The notes under the pieces were generated by a model. It made no database searches. It worked only from the letters and a program-made list of their open reading frames with translations, and had not been told where the DNA came from. Made by a program: the position numbers and the translations under genes. Of a DNA stretch of 64,000 nt, positions 42,101 through 50,760 are shown one piece after another. Positions within the stretch are counted from its first letter, which is position 1. Each line of letters begins with the position of its first letter. This DNA comes from UBA6115 sp050952935 (lineage in GTDB: Bacteria; Bacillota; Clostridia; Christensenellales; Aristaeellaceae), in the NCBI GenBank assembly GCA_050952935.1, contig JBMNLS010000001.1, forward strand, positions 1 through 64,000, written 5' to 3'.

Positions 42101-43443
42101 GACCGTGCCAGCAGCTCCCTGGCCTGTGCAAGCAGCTCCTCCCGGTCGTTTTTCAGGCGGCCTGATAGCACCTGATCCAGCAGGAAGTTCAGCGTTTTGC
42201 CGATGTCCGTTCCCTCCCTATAGCCAAGTTCCATCAAATCCTGGCCGTTAATGGCCAGATCCTTTAGAAACAGGCAGCTGCCGGAATGGATCAGCTCCTC
42301 CGCCCGCTCATACAGGCGGAGGATGCTGTGCGCCCTGTCCGCCACATGGGGGGCATGGGCCAGGGCATCGGCGTATTGCAGTTTGAGCATCAAAAGGCCC
42401 GCCTCAGGCCCCAGGCGGTTGAGCCAGCGCTTCAGGTTATCAGGGCCGATGCGGTCATCATGGTATCTGACCAGGGTGACCACGGTGTCGCGCAGGGCAC
42501 GGGATTGTTTCAGCCTTGTCATGATGGCCTGGGCGATGCCGGCGGAAATGGTCGCGTGGCCTTTGAAGTGGGTGGCGCCGTCCGGGTCGCAGCTGGCGGC
42601 CTGGGGCTTGCCGCTGTCATGCAGCAGGGCGGCCCAGCGAAGGGCAAGATCCTTTTCCGTGGCCTTGAGGGTGAGGAGCGTGTGCTCCCACAGGTCATAG
42701 GCATGGAAGGGGGAGCGCTGGGGCGTGTGCAGCATGGGGCTTAGCTCCGGCAGCGCCAGGAACAGCACCCGGGGATAGGCCCTGAAGGCTTCCGCGACAT
42801 GGGAGACGATGAGCGTGTGGTTGAGCTCCTCCGCCACCCGCTCGGCGGAGACATTGCGCAATGCCTCCCCGGTGGCCATGATGCCGCTCAAGGTATCCGG
42901 CGCTATCTGAAAGCCCAGCTGGGCCGCAAAGCGCAGGGCCCGCATGATACGCAGGCTGTCCTCCCGGAAGCGGGTCTGAGCGTCCCCCACGGCACGGATG
43001 AGGCCGACCCGGATGTCAGCCAGGCCGCCCACATGGTCAACCAATCCGGTTTCCGGATGCCAGGCCAGAGCGTTGACGGTAAAATCCCGCCGGAGCACAT
43101 CTTCCTTCAGCGAGCGGGTGAAGGCCACCGCGTCCGGGTGCCTGCCGTCGCTGTAGGCGCTGTCCTGGCGGTAGGTGGTGATCTCAATGTGTCGGCCGTC
43201 CTTTACCAGGGTGATGGTGCCGTGCTTGATGCCGATTTCCAGCAACTTTTCGCCCTGGAGGGTAGCCTTGATCTCCTCAGGGGTTGCCTGGGTGGTGATG
43301 TCAAAATCCATAGGGGTTTTGCCCAGGCAGGCGTCCCTGACGCAGCCGCCCACCAGAAAAGCCTCAAAGCCGGCGGCGTTCAGACGCGCCAGCGCAAACC
43401 GGACAGGGGGCGGCAAACGCATAAAATCTTTCATATCCTTCAT
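42097..43443 (-). CDS. cca: CCA-adding enzyme / tRNA nucleotidyltransferase with HD domain
   Basis: The enzyme builds or repairs the CCA end of tRNAs. The 448-residue class II nucleotidyltransferase shows VGGCVRDACLGKTPMDFDIT with the catalytic DxD, the RRDFTVNALAW segment, RFREDSLRIMRALRFAAQLG and an HD phosphohydrolase region (LLHDSGKP). ATG 43443 is chosen provisionally; ATG 43434 has GAAGG upstream. The promoter -10 lies only about ten bases before the ATG, so the mRNA has little or no leader. Confidence 0.9.
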   Translation of the reverse strand: MKDMKDFMRLPPPVRFALARLNAAGFEAFLVGGCVRDACLGKTPMDFDITTQATPEEIKATLQGEKLLEIGIKHGTITLVKDGRHIEITTYRQDSAYSDGRHPDAVAFTRSLKEDVLRRDFTVNALAWHPETGLVDHVGGLADIRVGLIRAVGDAQTRFREDSLRIMRALRFAAQLGFQIAPDTLSGIMATGEALRNVSAERVAEELNHTLIVSHVAEAFRAYPRVLFLALPELSPMLHTPQRSPFHAYDLWEHTLLTLKATEKDLALRWAALLHDSGKPQAASCDPDGATHFKGHATISAGIAQAIMTRLKQSRALRDTVVTLVRYHDDRIGPDNLKRWLNRLGPEAGLLMLKLQYADALAHAPHVADRAHSILRLYERAEELIHSGSCLFLKDLAINGQDLMELGYREGTDIGKTLNFLLDQVLSGRLKNDREELLAQARELLARS

Positions 43444-43452
43444 ATCGCTTGC

Positions 43453-43503
43453 ATTGTAGAAGGGCTGGGCTTGCTTGTCAAGAAAGGCCCGGCATGCTAC
43501 AAT
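43453..43503. promoter_or_regulatory. Divergent promoters sharing one -35 box
   Basis: Plus strand: TTGTCA (43475-43480), 17-base spacer, TACAAT (43498-43503). Minus strand: TTGACA (43476-43481), 17-base spacer, TACAAT (43453-43458). The two -35 boxes are the two strands of the same palindromic CTTGTCAAG. Confidence 0.7.
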
Positions 43504-43510
43504 TTGCTTA

Positions 43511-44044
43511 ATGAACACGCCCGGTTTTGCCGCTTCTGCCCTGGTGAAAGCCAGGGAGAAGCTTTTGATTCCAACGCCCCTGAACCGCGACTGCGGCAGG
43601 CTTTGCGACGCCGCCTGCTGCCAGGCGGATGAGGAGGGCTTGGGTGGTATGCTGTTGTTTCCCGGTGAGGCGGCGCTGTATGAGGGCAAAATGCCCGGGG
43701 GTTTTGTGATCAGCGCTGATGACAGCGTGTTCCCGGGCGGGCAGCTGCTCACCTGTGAAGGCGTCTGCCGCCGGGCGAACAGACCCCTGGCCTGCCGGCT
43801 GTTTCCGCTGGTGATTTTGCTGAAGGAGGGAAAACCCCGGCTGGCCCTTGATCCGCGGGCCTGGCCCATCTGCCCCCTGATGCCGTCAGGGCTTCAAGGC
43901 TTATCCTCCGGCTTTGTGGCGGCGGCGGAATCAGCGGCAGAGCTGCTGGCAGGGGATCAAGATCAATGGATGTTCTTAAAGCGGCAGACGGCGTTTCTTC
44001 AACACTGGACACGGTCCTTGTGGGAAGGCGGGATATTGGCATGA
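43511..44044 (+). CDS. Cys-rich YkgJ-like protein
   Basis: The 177-residue protein has two cysteine groups, CGRLCDAACC and CEGVCRRANRPLACRLFPL, the latter like the YkgJ-type metal-binding domain thought to chelate zinc or an Fe-S cluster. LLFPGEAALYEG lies between them. The role is unknown. ATG 43511 sits eight bases after the promoter -10, so it would be leaderless; TTG 43565, behind AGGGAG, would give a form starting at IPTPLNRDCG. It overlaps the methyltransferase start (ATGA). Confidence 0.6.
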   Translation: MNTPGFAASALVKAREKLLIPTPLNRDCGRLCDAACCQADEEGLGGMLLFPGEAALYEGKMPGGFVISADDSVFPGGQLLTCEGVCRRANRPLACRLFPLVILLKEGKPRLALDPRAWPICPLMPSGLQGLSSGFVAAAESAAELLAGDQDQWMFLKRQTAFLQHWTRSLWEGGILA

Positions 44045-45102
44045 TCTGGCAGCGGGCGGATTGTTTCCGGGAAATCAATGACAGGATAGCGGAAGGCGGC
44101 TGCCTGATTTTGGGGGACGCGCTGGAAACGGATCTTTCAGCCTTTGAAGGCCAGGCGCAGTGCGTGTATCTGGATCCGCCGGGCATCAGCGGCAACGCCT
44201 TTACCAGCAGGGTGCGGGTGGGAGACGTCGGCTGGCAGACGGGCAAGCGCTATGTGGATATGCCCGCTTATGAGGACTTTGCGCCCCGGGCGGTGAAGGA
44301 CTATGAGCGTTTTTTGGAGGCCCTCCTGCATCGGGCCAGAGCGCTGCTTCATGACAGCGGCTCCATTTTTCTCCACGCCGAACAACCAACCGCCGCCAGG
44401 GCCAGGCTGTTGATGGACAAGGTGTTTGGGGAGGAGAACTTCCGCAACGAAATCATCTGGCATTATCAAACCGGCGGGCGCAGCAAGCGCTATTTCAGCC
44501 GGAAGCATGACAACATTTATTTTTACGCCAAGTCCTCCGCCCAGTATTTTGACATTAGCCAGGTGCCGGTTAAAAACAAGGCGCAGCGCAGCAACCACAT
44601 GAAGCGCCATGTGGACGAGAAGGGGCGCAGCTACCGCAGCATCACCACCGGCGGCAAAACCTACATCTACTATGATGATGAGCCGGTTTATCCCGATGAT
44701 GTGTGGGATGATGTGAGCTCCATGCAGCAAAAGGATCCCCAGCGCACCGGATACCCGGCGCAAAAGCCCCAGGCTTTGCTTGACCGGATGATCCTGTCCA
44801 CCACCAGACCCGGCGACCTGGTGGCCGACCTCACCTGTGGCTCCGGCACCGCCCTGGCCTCTGCCGCCGCCAATGACCGGCGCTTCCTGGGGCTTGATAA
44901 CAGCCTGGCTGCCCTGGCAGTTTGCCGCAAGCGGCTTGACGGCTATCGGCTGATCATGCAGGCGCCGCTTCAGGAAAGCGAGGCCCTGGTTGACGCCAGC
45001 GCCCTGCCGGGCATCGGCTTTTACACGGTGGCCCTCCATGCCTATACCCTGCCTGCGAACCCCTTGGGTGGTTTTAAGAAAAACCCGAAACCCTTGACCT
45101 GA
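44041..45102 (+). CDS. DNA methyltransferase-like protein (N4/N6 class), frameshifted near the C terminus
   Basis: The 353-residue frame has the type III Mod-like beta-class layout: motif IV region VYLDPPGIS near residue 45, EEN FRNEIIWHYQTGG, then GYPAQKPQALLDRMI and motif I LTCGSGTALASAA. Both catalytic motifs are unusual: DPPY is DPPG and DPFCGSGT is DLTCGSGT, so methylation activity is doubtful. The frame stops at 45102 in a low-quality tail, while good protein sequence goes on in the -1 frame to 45305; the A5 run at 45079-45083 is the likely site of a lost base. ATG 44041 overlaps the previous stop. Confidence 0.65.
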   Translation: MIWQRADCFREINDRIAEGGCLILGDALETDLSAFEGQAQCVYLDPPGISGNAFTSRVRVGDVGWQTGKRYVDMPAYEDFAPRAVKDYERFLEALLHRARALLHDSGSIFLHAEQPTAARARLLMDKVFGEENFRNEIIWHYQTGGRSKRYFSRKHDNIYFYAKSSAQYFDISQVPVKNKAQRSNHMKRHVDEKGRSYRSITTGGKTYIYYDDEPVYPDDVWDDVSSMQQKDPQRTGYPAQKPQALLDRMILSTTRPGDLVADLTCGSGTALASAAANDRRFLGLDNSLAALAVCRKRLDGYRLIMQAPLQESEALVDASALPGIGFYTVALHAYTLPANPLGGFKKNPKPLT

Positions 45103-45305
45103 TTGGTCTGGACGGGGTGGATCAGTGGCACGCGGGGCTGCTGAACAACGGGGTGTTCACCGCCTATGCCTCAGCCCTCCGACAGAAACAAACTCCTGAG
45201 CTCCCCCGGGAGCTGGAGGTGCCCTTGCTTCGGGGCACGGTGGCCATCCTCATCATTGATGTGATGGGCCGCCGCAGCCTGTGGACCGGCGCCAATGCGG
45301 ATTAA
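45087..45305 (+). pseudogene. Out-of-frame C-terminal end of the methyltransferase-like gene
   Basis: Read in the -1 frame, the sequence from about 45087 gives PETLDLIGLDGVDQWHAGLL and continues to LRGTVAILIIDVMGRRSLWT before TAA at 45303-45305. If the A run at 45079-45083 had six bases, the whole gene would read through (GGFKKKPETLDL). The segment has no start or ribosome site of its own. Confidence 0.6.
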
Positions 45306-45453
45306 AAGTGGGGGTGAAGGCGCTTTTTCATGCTATTTTTACAAAAATAGTGGCATTTGTTACCAATGTGTGTTATACTGCGTAAAATCCAGTGCGAAAT
45401 TGTTACAAATTAGGCGCTGGGTTGACAGTTTTGGCATCAAGGGGTGAACCCAT

Positions 45454-46476
45454 ATGGCAGCGGTTGGTGATTTCGGTATTGATTTGGGCTCTTCCAATGT
45501 CCTGATTTGTGAACGGGGCAAGGGCATCGTTCTCAACGAGCCGGCGGTGCTGGCGGTGAACCACGATACCCGGAACATCATCAGCATCGGCGCCGAAGCC
45601 TATCAGATGATGGGACGGGAGCCCGCGGGCATTTCCGTGGTGCGGCCTTTACAAAAAGGCACCATTCAGGATTTTGACATGCTGAGTATCCTGCTGAACT
45701 ACTTTGTGATGCGTGTGGTGGGCAAGCAGTTTTTCAACCGCCCCCGGGCGCTGCTGTCTGTTTCCGCCACCGCCAACGAGATTGAAAAGCGTCAGCTCAT
45801 CCTGGGGATGCTGGAGGCAGGCGCCCGGCGCACCCAGCTGATTGAGCGGCCCCTGGCCGCGGCGATTGGCGCGGGCATTCCCATCAATGATGTGACCGGG
45901 CGCATGGTGGCCGATATCGGCGGCGCCACCACCGACATTGCCGTCATATCCTCCGGGGAGATCATGGCCCGCAGTATCCAGGAAAGCGCCGGAGATCAGA
46001 TCACCGATGCCATCATCCGCTATATCCGCCTCAAGCATAACCTGCTGATCGGCTGGCGCACGGCGGAAGATGTGAAAAGCGCCATCGGCTCGGTGGATCC
46101 GGAGGATCAGACCGCGCTATCCTTGCCTGTGGCCGGGCGCAACCTGATCAGCGGCCTCCCCCGGCAGGTGGACATCACCAGTGAGGAGATTGTGGAAGCG
46201 GTGGAGGAGCCCCTGCGCCTCCTCATCGAGGGCTTCCACAGCGTTATTGAGCGCATCCCGGCAGAGCTGGCCAACGATGTTTTTGATGACGGCATTTTCC
46301 TCACCGGTGGCGGCGCAAGGCTCAGAGGCCTTGCCACCGTCATTCAGCGGGAGATGCAGATCCCCGTCTTTGTGGCCGAGCATCCTCAGGAGTGCATTGC
46401 CCTTGGCTGTGGCTTTGCCCTGGAGCGGCCAACGGAATACCAGCGCATTCTGGGCGACGCCCGGAGGCGGCGGTAA
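45454..46476 (+). CDS. mreB: Rod shape-determining protein MreB
   Basis: MreB is the bacterial actin that organises cell-wall synthesis along the cell. The 340-residue protein has the actin-fold ATP motifs FGIDLGSSNVLI, ADIGGATTDIAVIS and LTGGGARLRGL, and the MreB segments LNEPAVLAVN and QLIERPLAAAIG. ATG 45454 follows AAGGGGTGA. No mreC or mreD follows; the next gene is yjbQ. A perfect inverted repeat CTATTTTT-AC-AAAAATAG lies upstream at 45333-45350. Confidence 0.93.
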   Translation: MAAVGDFGIDLGSSNVLICERGKGIVLNEPAVLAVNHDTRNIISIGAEAYQMMGREPAGISVVRPLQKGTIQDFDMLSILLNYFVMRVVGKQFFNRPRALLSVSATANEIEKRQLILGMLEAGARRTQLIERPLAAAIGAGIPINDVTGRMVADIGGATTDIAVISSGEIMARSIQESAGDQITDAIIRYIRLKHNLLIGWRTAEDVKSAIGSVDPEDQTALSLPVAGRNLISGLPRQVDITSEEIVEAVEEPLRLLIEGFHSVIERIPAELANDVFDDGIFLTGGGARLRGLATVIQREMQIPVFVAEHPQECIALGCGFALERPTEYQRILGDARRRR

Positions 46477-46502
46477 ATGATTGATACAAAAGGAGCGGCA
46501 CA

Positions 46503-46919
46503 GTGAAAAGCTATCGCAAAGAACTGACATTCAACATCCCTGCCAGGCGGGGCCTTGTGAACATCACCCATGAGGTACAGCGGGCGGTGGATGAAAGCGG
46601 GGTGCAGGAAGGCCTGGTGCTGGTAAACCCCATGCACATCACCGCCAGCGTGTTCATCAACGATGATGAGTCCGGCATCCACCATGACTTTGAAGTATGG
46701 CTGGAGAAACTGGCGCCTGAAAAGCCCCACAGCCAGTACCGCCACAACGGCTTTGAGGACAACGCTGACGCCCACATCAAGCGCAGCATCATGGGCCGGG
46801 AAAGCGTGGTGGCCATCACCCGGGGTCAGCTTGACCTGGGCACCTGGGAGCAGATATTTTACTATGAGTTTGACGGCAAAAGGAACAAGCGCGTGCTCAT
46901 CAAGGTGATAGGCGCTTAA
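46503..46919 (+). CDS. YjbQ/UPF0047-family protein
   Basis: The 138-residue protein matches the YjbQ family (TIGR00149), some members of which show weak thiamine-phosphate synthase activity; the true role is unclear. Conserved features include the EVQRAVDESG helix, the histidines in NPMHITASVFINDDE, SQYRHNGFEDNADAHIKRSI and QIFYYEFDG. GTG 46503 follows AAAGGAGCGGCACA. Confidence 0.88.
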   Translation: MKSYRKELTFNIPARRGLVNITHEVQRAVDESGVQEGLVLVNPMHITASVFINDDESGIHHDFEVWLEKLAPEKPHSQYRHNGFEDNADAHIKRSIMGRESVVAITRGQLDLGTWEQIFYYEFDGKRNKRVLIKVIGA

Positions 46920-46941
46920 TCCTTTTTCCTGAGATTAATAA

Positions 46942-46974
46942 GGGCATACCAGTACAGGTCTGCCCATTTATTTT
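46942..46974 (+). terminator. Terminator after yjbQ-like gene
   Basis: Stem GGGCA-x-ACC/GGT-x-TGCCC with one internal mismatch, followed by ATTTATTTT. Confidence 0.55.
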
Positions 46975-47044
46975 GGCTGTTTTTGCCGCAAGATTACTCG
47001 CCTTGTAAGGCTGGGTTTCCCAGATGCATGGCGATGTTATTTCT

Positions 47045-47075
47045 AAAACGGGGAGCCTGGCAATGCAGGCTCCCC
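47045..47075 (-). terminator. Terminator of nifJ
   Basis: Minus strand: perfect 10-base stem GGGGAGCCTG/CAGGCTCCCC with loop CATTGC, followed by GTTTTAG. Confidence 0.75.
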
Positions 47076-47099
47076 ACAGGGTTTTGGTTTTCAGGATGC

Positions 47100-50000
47100 T
47101 TATTGGGCGTCCCCGGCGGCAATGCGCTTGTAGTTTTCAAGGCGCTCGGCGGCCTCTTCCTCGGCACGCTTGAACAGCTTGCCTGCGGCGTCCGGGAAGG
47201 TTTGCAGCAGGGAGGTGTAGCGCACCTCGCTGCGGATGTAATCCTGGTAGCTGGCGGTGGGATCCTTGCTGTCAAGGATCATGGGGTTCTTGCCCTCTTC
47301 AGCCAGCAGCGGGTTGTAGCGGTACAGCGGCCAGTAGCCGGAGGCAACGGCGTCACGGGTCTTGGCCTGGGAGAAGGACATGTTGATGCCGTGGTTGATG
47401 CAGGGGCTGTAGGCGATGATGAGGGAGGGGCCGTTATAGGCTTCCGCCTCATTAAAGGCCTTAAGCACCTGGGTGTAGTTGGCGCTCATGGCCACCTGGG
47501 CCACATACACATAGCCGTAGGACATGGCCATCATGCCCAGATCCTTCTTCTTGGTGCGCTTGCCGGCGGCGGCAAACTTGGCCACAGAGCCGGTGGGGGT
47601 AGCCTTGGAGGCCTGGCCGCCGGTGTTGGAGTACACCTCTGTATCCAGCACCAGGACGTTCACATCCTGATTCTGGGCCAGCACATGATCCAGCCCGCCG
47701 TAGCCAATGTCATAGGCCCAGCCGTCGCCGCCAAAGATCCAGATGGATTTTTTGACCAGGAGATCCTTATCCTCAAGCACGGCCTTGGCCAGCTCATCAT
47801 TGCGGCCTTCCAGGGCTTTGAGGAGCTTGGCGCTGGCGGCCTTGGAGGCTTCCGCCTCGTTCATGCCGGCCAGCCACTCATCACAGGCGGCCACGCCTTC
47901 GGCGTTGTCCCAGCCTTCCCTGAGAGCCTTCACCTTGTCGGCCAGCTTGGCGCGGCGCTGGGTGATGGCCAGGTGCATGCCAAAGCCAAACTCAGCGTTG
48001 TCTTCGAACAGGCTGTTGGCCCAGGCGGGACCGTGACCCTTGTCGTTGACGGCGTAAGGCACGGTGGGGCTTGAGCCGCCATAGATGGAGGAGCAGCCGG
48101 TGGCGTTGGCGATGATCATCCGGTCGCCAAACAGCTGGGTGACCAGCTTCACATAGGGCGTTTCGCCGCAGCCGGCGCAGGCGCCGGAGAACTCAAACAG
48201 CGGGCGTTTGAACTGGCTGCCCTTAACGGTGTTCAGGTTGTGGTCGATGTCAGGCTCAGGCAGCTTCATGGCGAATTCCCAGTTGCTTTCCTCGCCGCGC
48301 TGGCTGTCCAGCGGCTTCATCTCCAGGGCCTTGGTCTTGGCGGGGCAAACTTCATAGCAGTTGCCGCAGCCGGTGCAGTCAAGGGGGCTCACCTGCATGC
48401 GGAACTCATACCCCGCATAATCGCGGCCCAGGGCCTTCTTGGTTTCAAAGCTGGCGGGCTTTTCGCTGCCTTCCTTCACCAGGAAGGGGCGGATGACCGC
48501 GTGGGGGCACACGATGGCGCATTGGTTGCACTGGATGCAGTGCTCAATCTGCCACTCGGGCACGTTGACGGCGATGCCGCGCTTCTCATACTGGGTGGTG
48601 GCGGTAGGCACTACACCATCAGGCGAGAAGGCAGACACCGGCAGGGAATCCCCGGCCTGGCCCAGGATGGGCTTTACCACGGCGTCAAAGTAGTCGGTGG
48701 CGGCGACCTTCACAGGAACAGCTCCGGTGGTGGCGGTGGCCCAGGAGGCGGGAACCTCCACCTTTTTAAGCCCGCTGATGGCGGAGTCGATGGCGGCCCA
48801 GTTGGCCTTGACCACCTTGTCGCCCTTGCTGCCATAGGTCATCTGGGCGTAGTCCTTCATGTGCTTTTCAGCCTCTTCGTAGGGGATAACATTCGCCAGC
48901 TTGAAGAAAGCCGCCTGCATGATGGTGTTGATACGCCCGCCCATGCCGGTTTGCTTGGCCAGGTCAATGGCGTCAATGGTGTAGAGCTTGGCTTCCTTTT
49001 TGGCCAGGGCCTGCTTCATGGCGGCAGGCAGGCGCTCTTCCAGTTCTTTTTCATCCCAGGGGCAGTTGAGCAGAAAGGTGCCGCCCTGCTTCAGTGTGGA
49101 AACCATATCATAGGCTGTCACATAGGCCGGGTTATGGCAGGCGATAAAGTTGGCGTCGTCAATCTGATAGGTGCTCTGGATGGGATGCTTGCCAAAGCGC
49201 AGATGGGACACGGTGAGGCCGCCGGACTTCTTGGAGTCATAGGCGAAATAGGCCTGCACCTTCAGGTCGGTATGGTCGCCGATGATTTTGATGGAGTTTT
49301 TGTTGGCGCCCACCGTGCCGTCAGAGCCAAGGCCATAGAACTTGCAGGCGATGGTGCCTTCGGGGGCGGCGTTGTACTGCTCGCCCTTGGGGAGGGAGGT
49401 GTGGGTGACGTCATCCACGATGCCCACGGTGAAGTGGTTCTTGGGCTCATCCTTCTCCAGGTTGTCGAAGATGGTTTTGATCATGGTGGGGGTGAATTCT
49501 TTGCTGGACAGGCCATAGCGCCCGCCATATACCTGGATGTCCTTGCCCGCTTCCACCAGCGCTGTGCGCACGTCCAAATACAGCGGGTCGCCCAGGGCGC
49601 CGGGCTCCTTGGTGCGGTCCATCACCGCCAGGCGCTTGACGGACTGGGGCAGCGCGGAGAGGAAGGCGTCCGCCGCGAAGGGGCGGTAGAGGCGCACTTT
49701 GAGGACGCCGTATTTCTTGCCTTCTTTGTTCAGCGCGGTTACCGTCTCGTGGACGGCTTCGGCGCCGGAGCCCATGATGATGATAACATGCTCGGCATCC
49801 GGGGCGCCTTCATAGTCAAACAGCTTATAGGCGCGGCCGGTGAGGCCTTTCACCTGGTCCATGCATTCCTGCACGATGCCGGGCACGGCGGCGTGATACT
49901 TGTTGGCGGCTTCCCGGCTTTGGAAGAACACATCGGGGTTCTGCGCGGTGCCGGACTGATGGGGCCGCTCGGGGTTGAGGGAGCGGGCGCGGAAGGCGGC

Positions 50001-50597
50001 TACCTTGTCCCAGTCCACCAGCTTCTTGATGTCTTCGTAGTCGATTTCCTCGATCTTTTGGAACTCGTGGCTGGTGCGGAAGCCGTCAAAAAAGTGCAGG
50101 AAAGGAACAGAGGACTTGATGGCGGCCAGGTGGGCCACCAGGGCCATGTCTTCCGCTTCTTGGACGGAACCGGAGGCCAGCATGGCAAAGCCAGTCTGCC
50201 GGCAGGCCATCACGTCGGAATGATCGCCGAAGATGGACAGCGCATGGGCGGCCAGGGTGCGGGCGGAAACATGGAACACGGCAGGAAGAAGCTCGCCTGC
50301 GATTTTGTACATGTTGGGAATCATCAGCAGCAGGCCCTGGGAGGCGGTGTAGGTGGTGGTCATGGCGCCAGCGGCCAAGGATCCGTGCACGGCGCCTGCT
50401 GCGCCGCCCTCTGACTGCATTTCCGATACCTTCACCGTCTGACCGAAGATGTTCTTTCTTCCTTGGGCGGACCACTCGTCCACATACTCAGCCATGGTGG
50501 ATGAGGGGGTGATGGGGTAGATGGCGGCCACATCGCTAAACGCATAAGCGATATGGCTGACAGCACCATTACCATCGATGGTAAATTGTTTTGCCAT
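47100..50597 (-). CDS. nifJ: Pyruvate:ferredoxin (flavodoxin) oxidoreductase
   Basis: The enzyme oxidises pyruvate to acetyl-CoA and CO2, reducing ferredoxin; it is central to anaerobic energy metabolism. The single chain of 1,165 residues matches the full family length. Visible are the N-terminal pyrimidine-binding domain (AAIYPITPSSTMAEYVDEW), two ferredoxin motifs CIQCNQCAIVCP (about 685) and CTGCGNCYEVCP (about 736), a cluster Cys region CAGCGETPYVKL, and the TPP-binding GDGWAYDIGYGGLDH (about 950). ATG 50597 follows AGGAGGATTATC. It is a single-gene unit with a strong promoter and terminator. Confidence 0.97.
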   Translation of the reverse strand: MAKQFTIDGNGAVSHIAYAFSDVAAIYPITPSSTMAEYVDEWSAQGRKNIFGQTVKVSEMQSEGGAAGAVHGSLAAGAMTTTYTASQGLLLMIPNMYKIAGELLPAVFHVSARTLAAHALSIFGDHSDVMACRQTGFAMLASGSVQEAEDMALVAHLAAIKSSVPFLHFFDGFRTSHEFQKIEEIDYEDIKKLVDWDKVAAFRARSLNPERPHQSGTAQNPDVFFQSREAANKYHAAVPGIVQECMDQVKGLTGRAYKLFDYEGAPDAEHVIIIMGSGAEAVHETVTALNKEGKKYGVLKVRLYRPFAADAFLSALPQSVKRLAVMDRTKEPGALGDPLYLDVRTALVEAGKDIQVYGGRYGLSSKEFTPTMIKTIFDNLEKDEPKNHFTVGIVDDVTHTSLPKGEQYNAAPEGTIACKFYGLGSDGTVGANKNSIKIIGDHTDLKVQAYFAYDSKKSGGLTVSHLRFGKHPIQSTYQIDDANFIACHNPAYVTAYDMVSTLKQGGTFLLNCPWDEKELEERLPAAMKQALAKKEAKLYTIDAIDLAKQTGMGGRINTIMQAAFFKLANVIPYEEAEKHMKDYAQMTYGSKGDKVVKANWAAIDSAISGLKKVEVPASWATATTGAVPVKVAATDYFDAVVKPILGQAGDSLPVSAFSPDGVVPTATTQYEKRGIAVNVPEWQIEHCIQCNQCAIVCPHAVIRPFLVKEGSEKPASFETKKALGRDYAGYEFRMQVSPLDCTGCGNCYEVCPAKTKALEMKPLDSQRGEESNWEFAMKLPEPDIDHNLNTVKGSQFKRPLFEFSGACAGCGETPYVKLVTQLFGDRMIIANATGCSSIYGGSSPTVPYAVNDKGHGPAWANSLFEDNAEFGFGMHLAITQRRAKLADKVKALREGWDNAEGVAACDEWLAGMNEAEASKAASAKLLKALEGRNDELAKAVLEDKDLLVKKSIWIFGGDGWAYDIGYGGLDHVLAQNQDVNVLVLDTEVYSNTGGQASKATPTGSVAKFAAAGKRTKKKDLGMMAMSYGYVYVAQVAMSANYTQVLKAFNEAEAYNGPSLIIAYSPCINHGINMSFSQAKTRDAVASGYWPLYRYNPLLAEEGKNPMILDSKDPTASYQDYIRSEVRYTSLLQTFPDAAGKLFKRAEEEAAERLENYKRIAAGDAQ

Positions 50598-50661
50598 GAT
50601 AATCCTCCTAACAAATTTTCTTGCTAAAGCTTGCCGAAAAAACGGCATATCTCAGACCTGA

Positions 50662-50696
50662 AGTATAAAGATTTACACCTCGAATGTCAAGGACAT
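50662..50696 (-). promoter_or_regulatory. Promoter of nifJ with overlapping palindrome
   Basis: Minus strand: TTGACA (50685-50690), 17-base spacer, TATACT (50662-50667). A 13-base palindrome ATGTC-AAG-GACAT (plus strand, 50684-50696) covers the -35 box and may be an operator; the binding protein is not known. Confidence 0.7.
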
Positions 50697-50760
50697 CGGG
50701 GGTATCTGACAGGGCATGCCTGTAGGAGTGTCAAACATGCTCTGTCTGCCCCCTGCACAG

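Noticed and set aside
45079..45102. Programmed -1 frameshifting at AAGAAAAACCC in the methyltransferase gene.
   Set aside because: The base before AAA-AAC in the reading frame is G, not A, so it is not a canonical X-XXY-YYZ slippery site, and no downstream structure was evident. A lost A in a homopolymer fits better.
48240..50414. A 724-codon open frame on the plus strand opposite nifJ.
   Set aside because: It is a mirror of codon bias in a high-GC gene: composition is Gly/His/Val-rich and shows no domain or ribosome site. The same holds for the long frames opposite mutS (15440-16900) and the metal ATPase (25141-26286).
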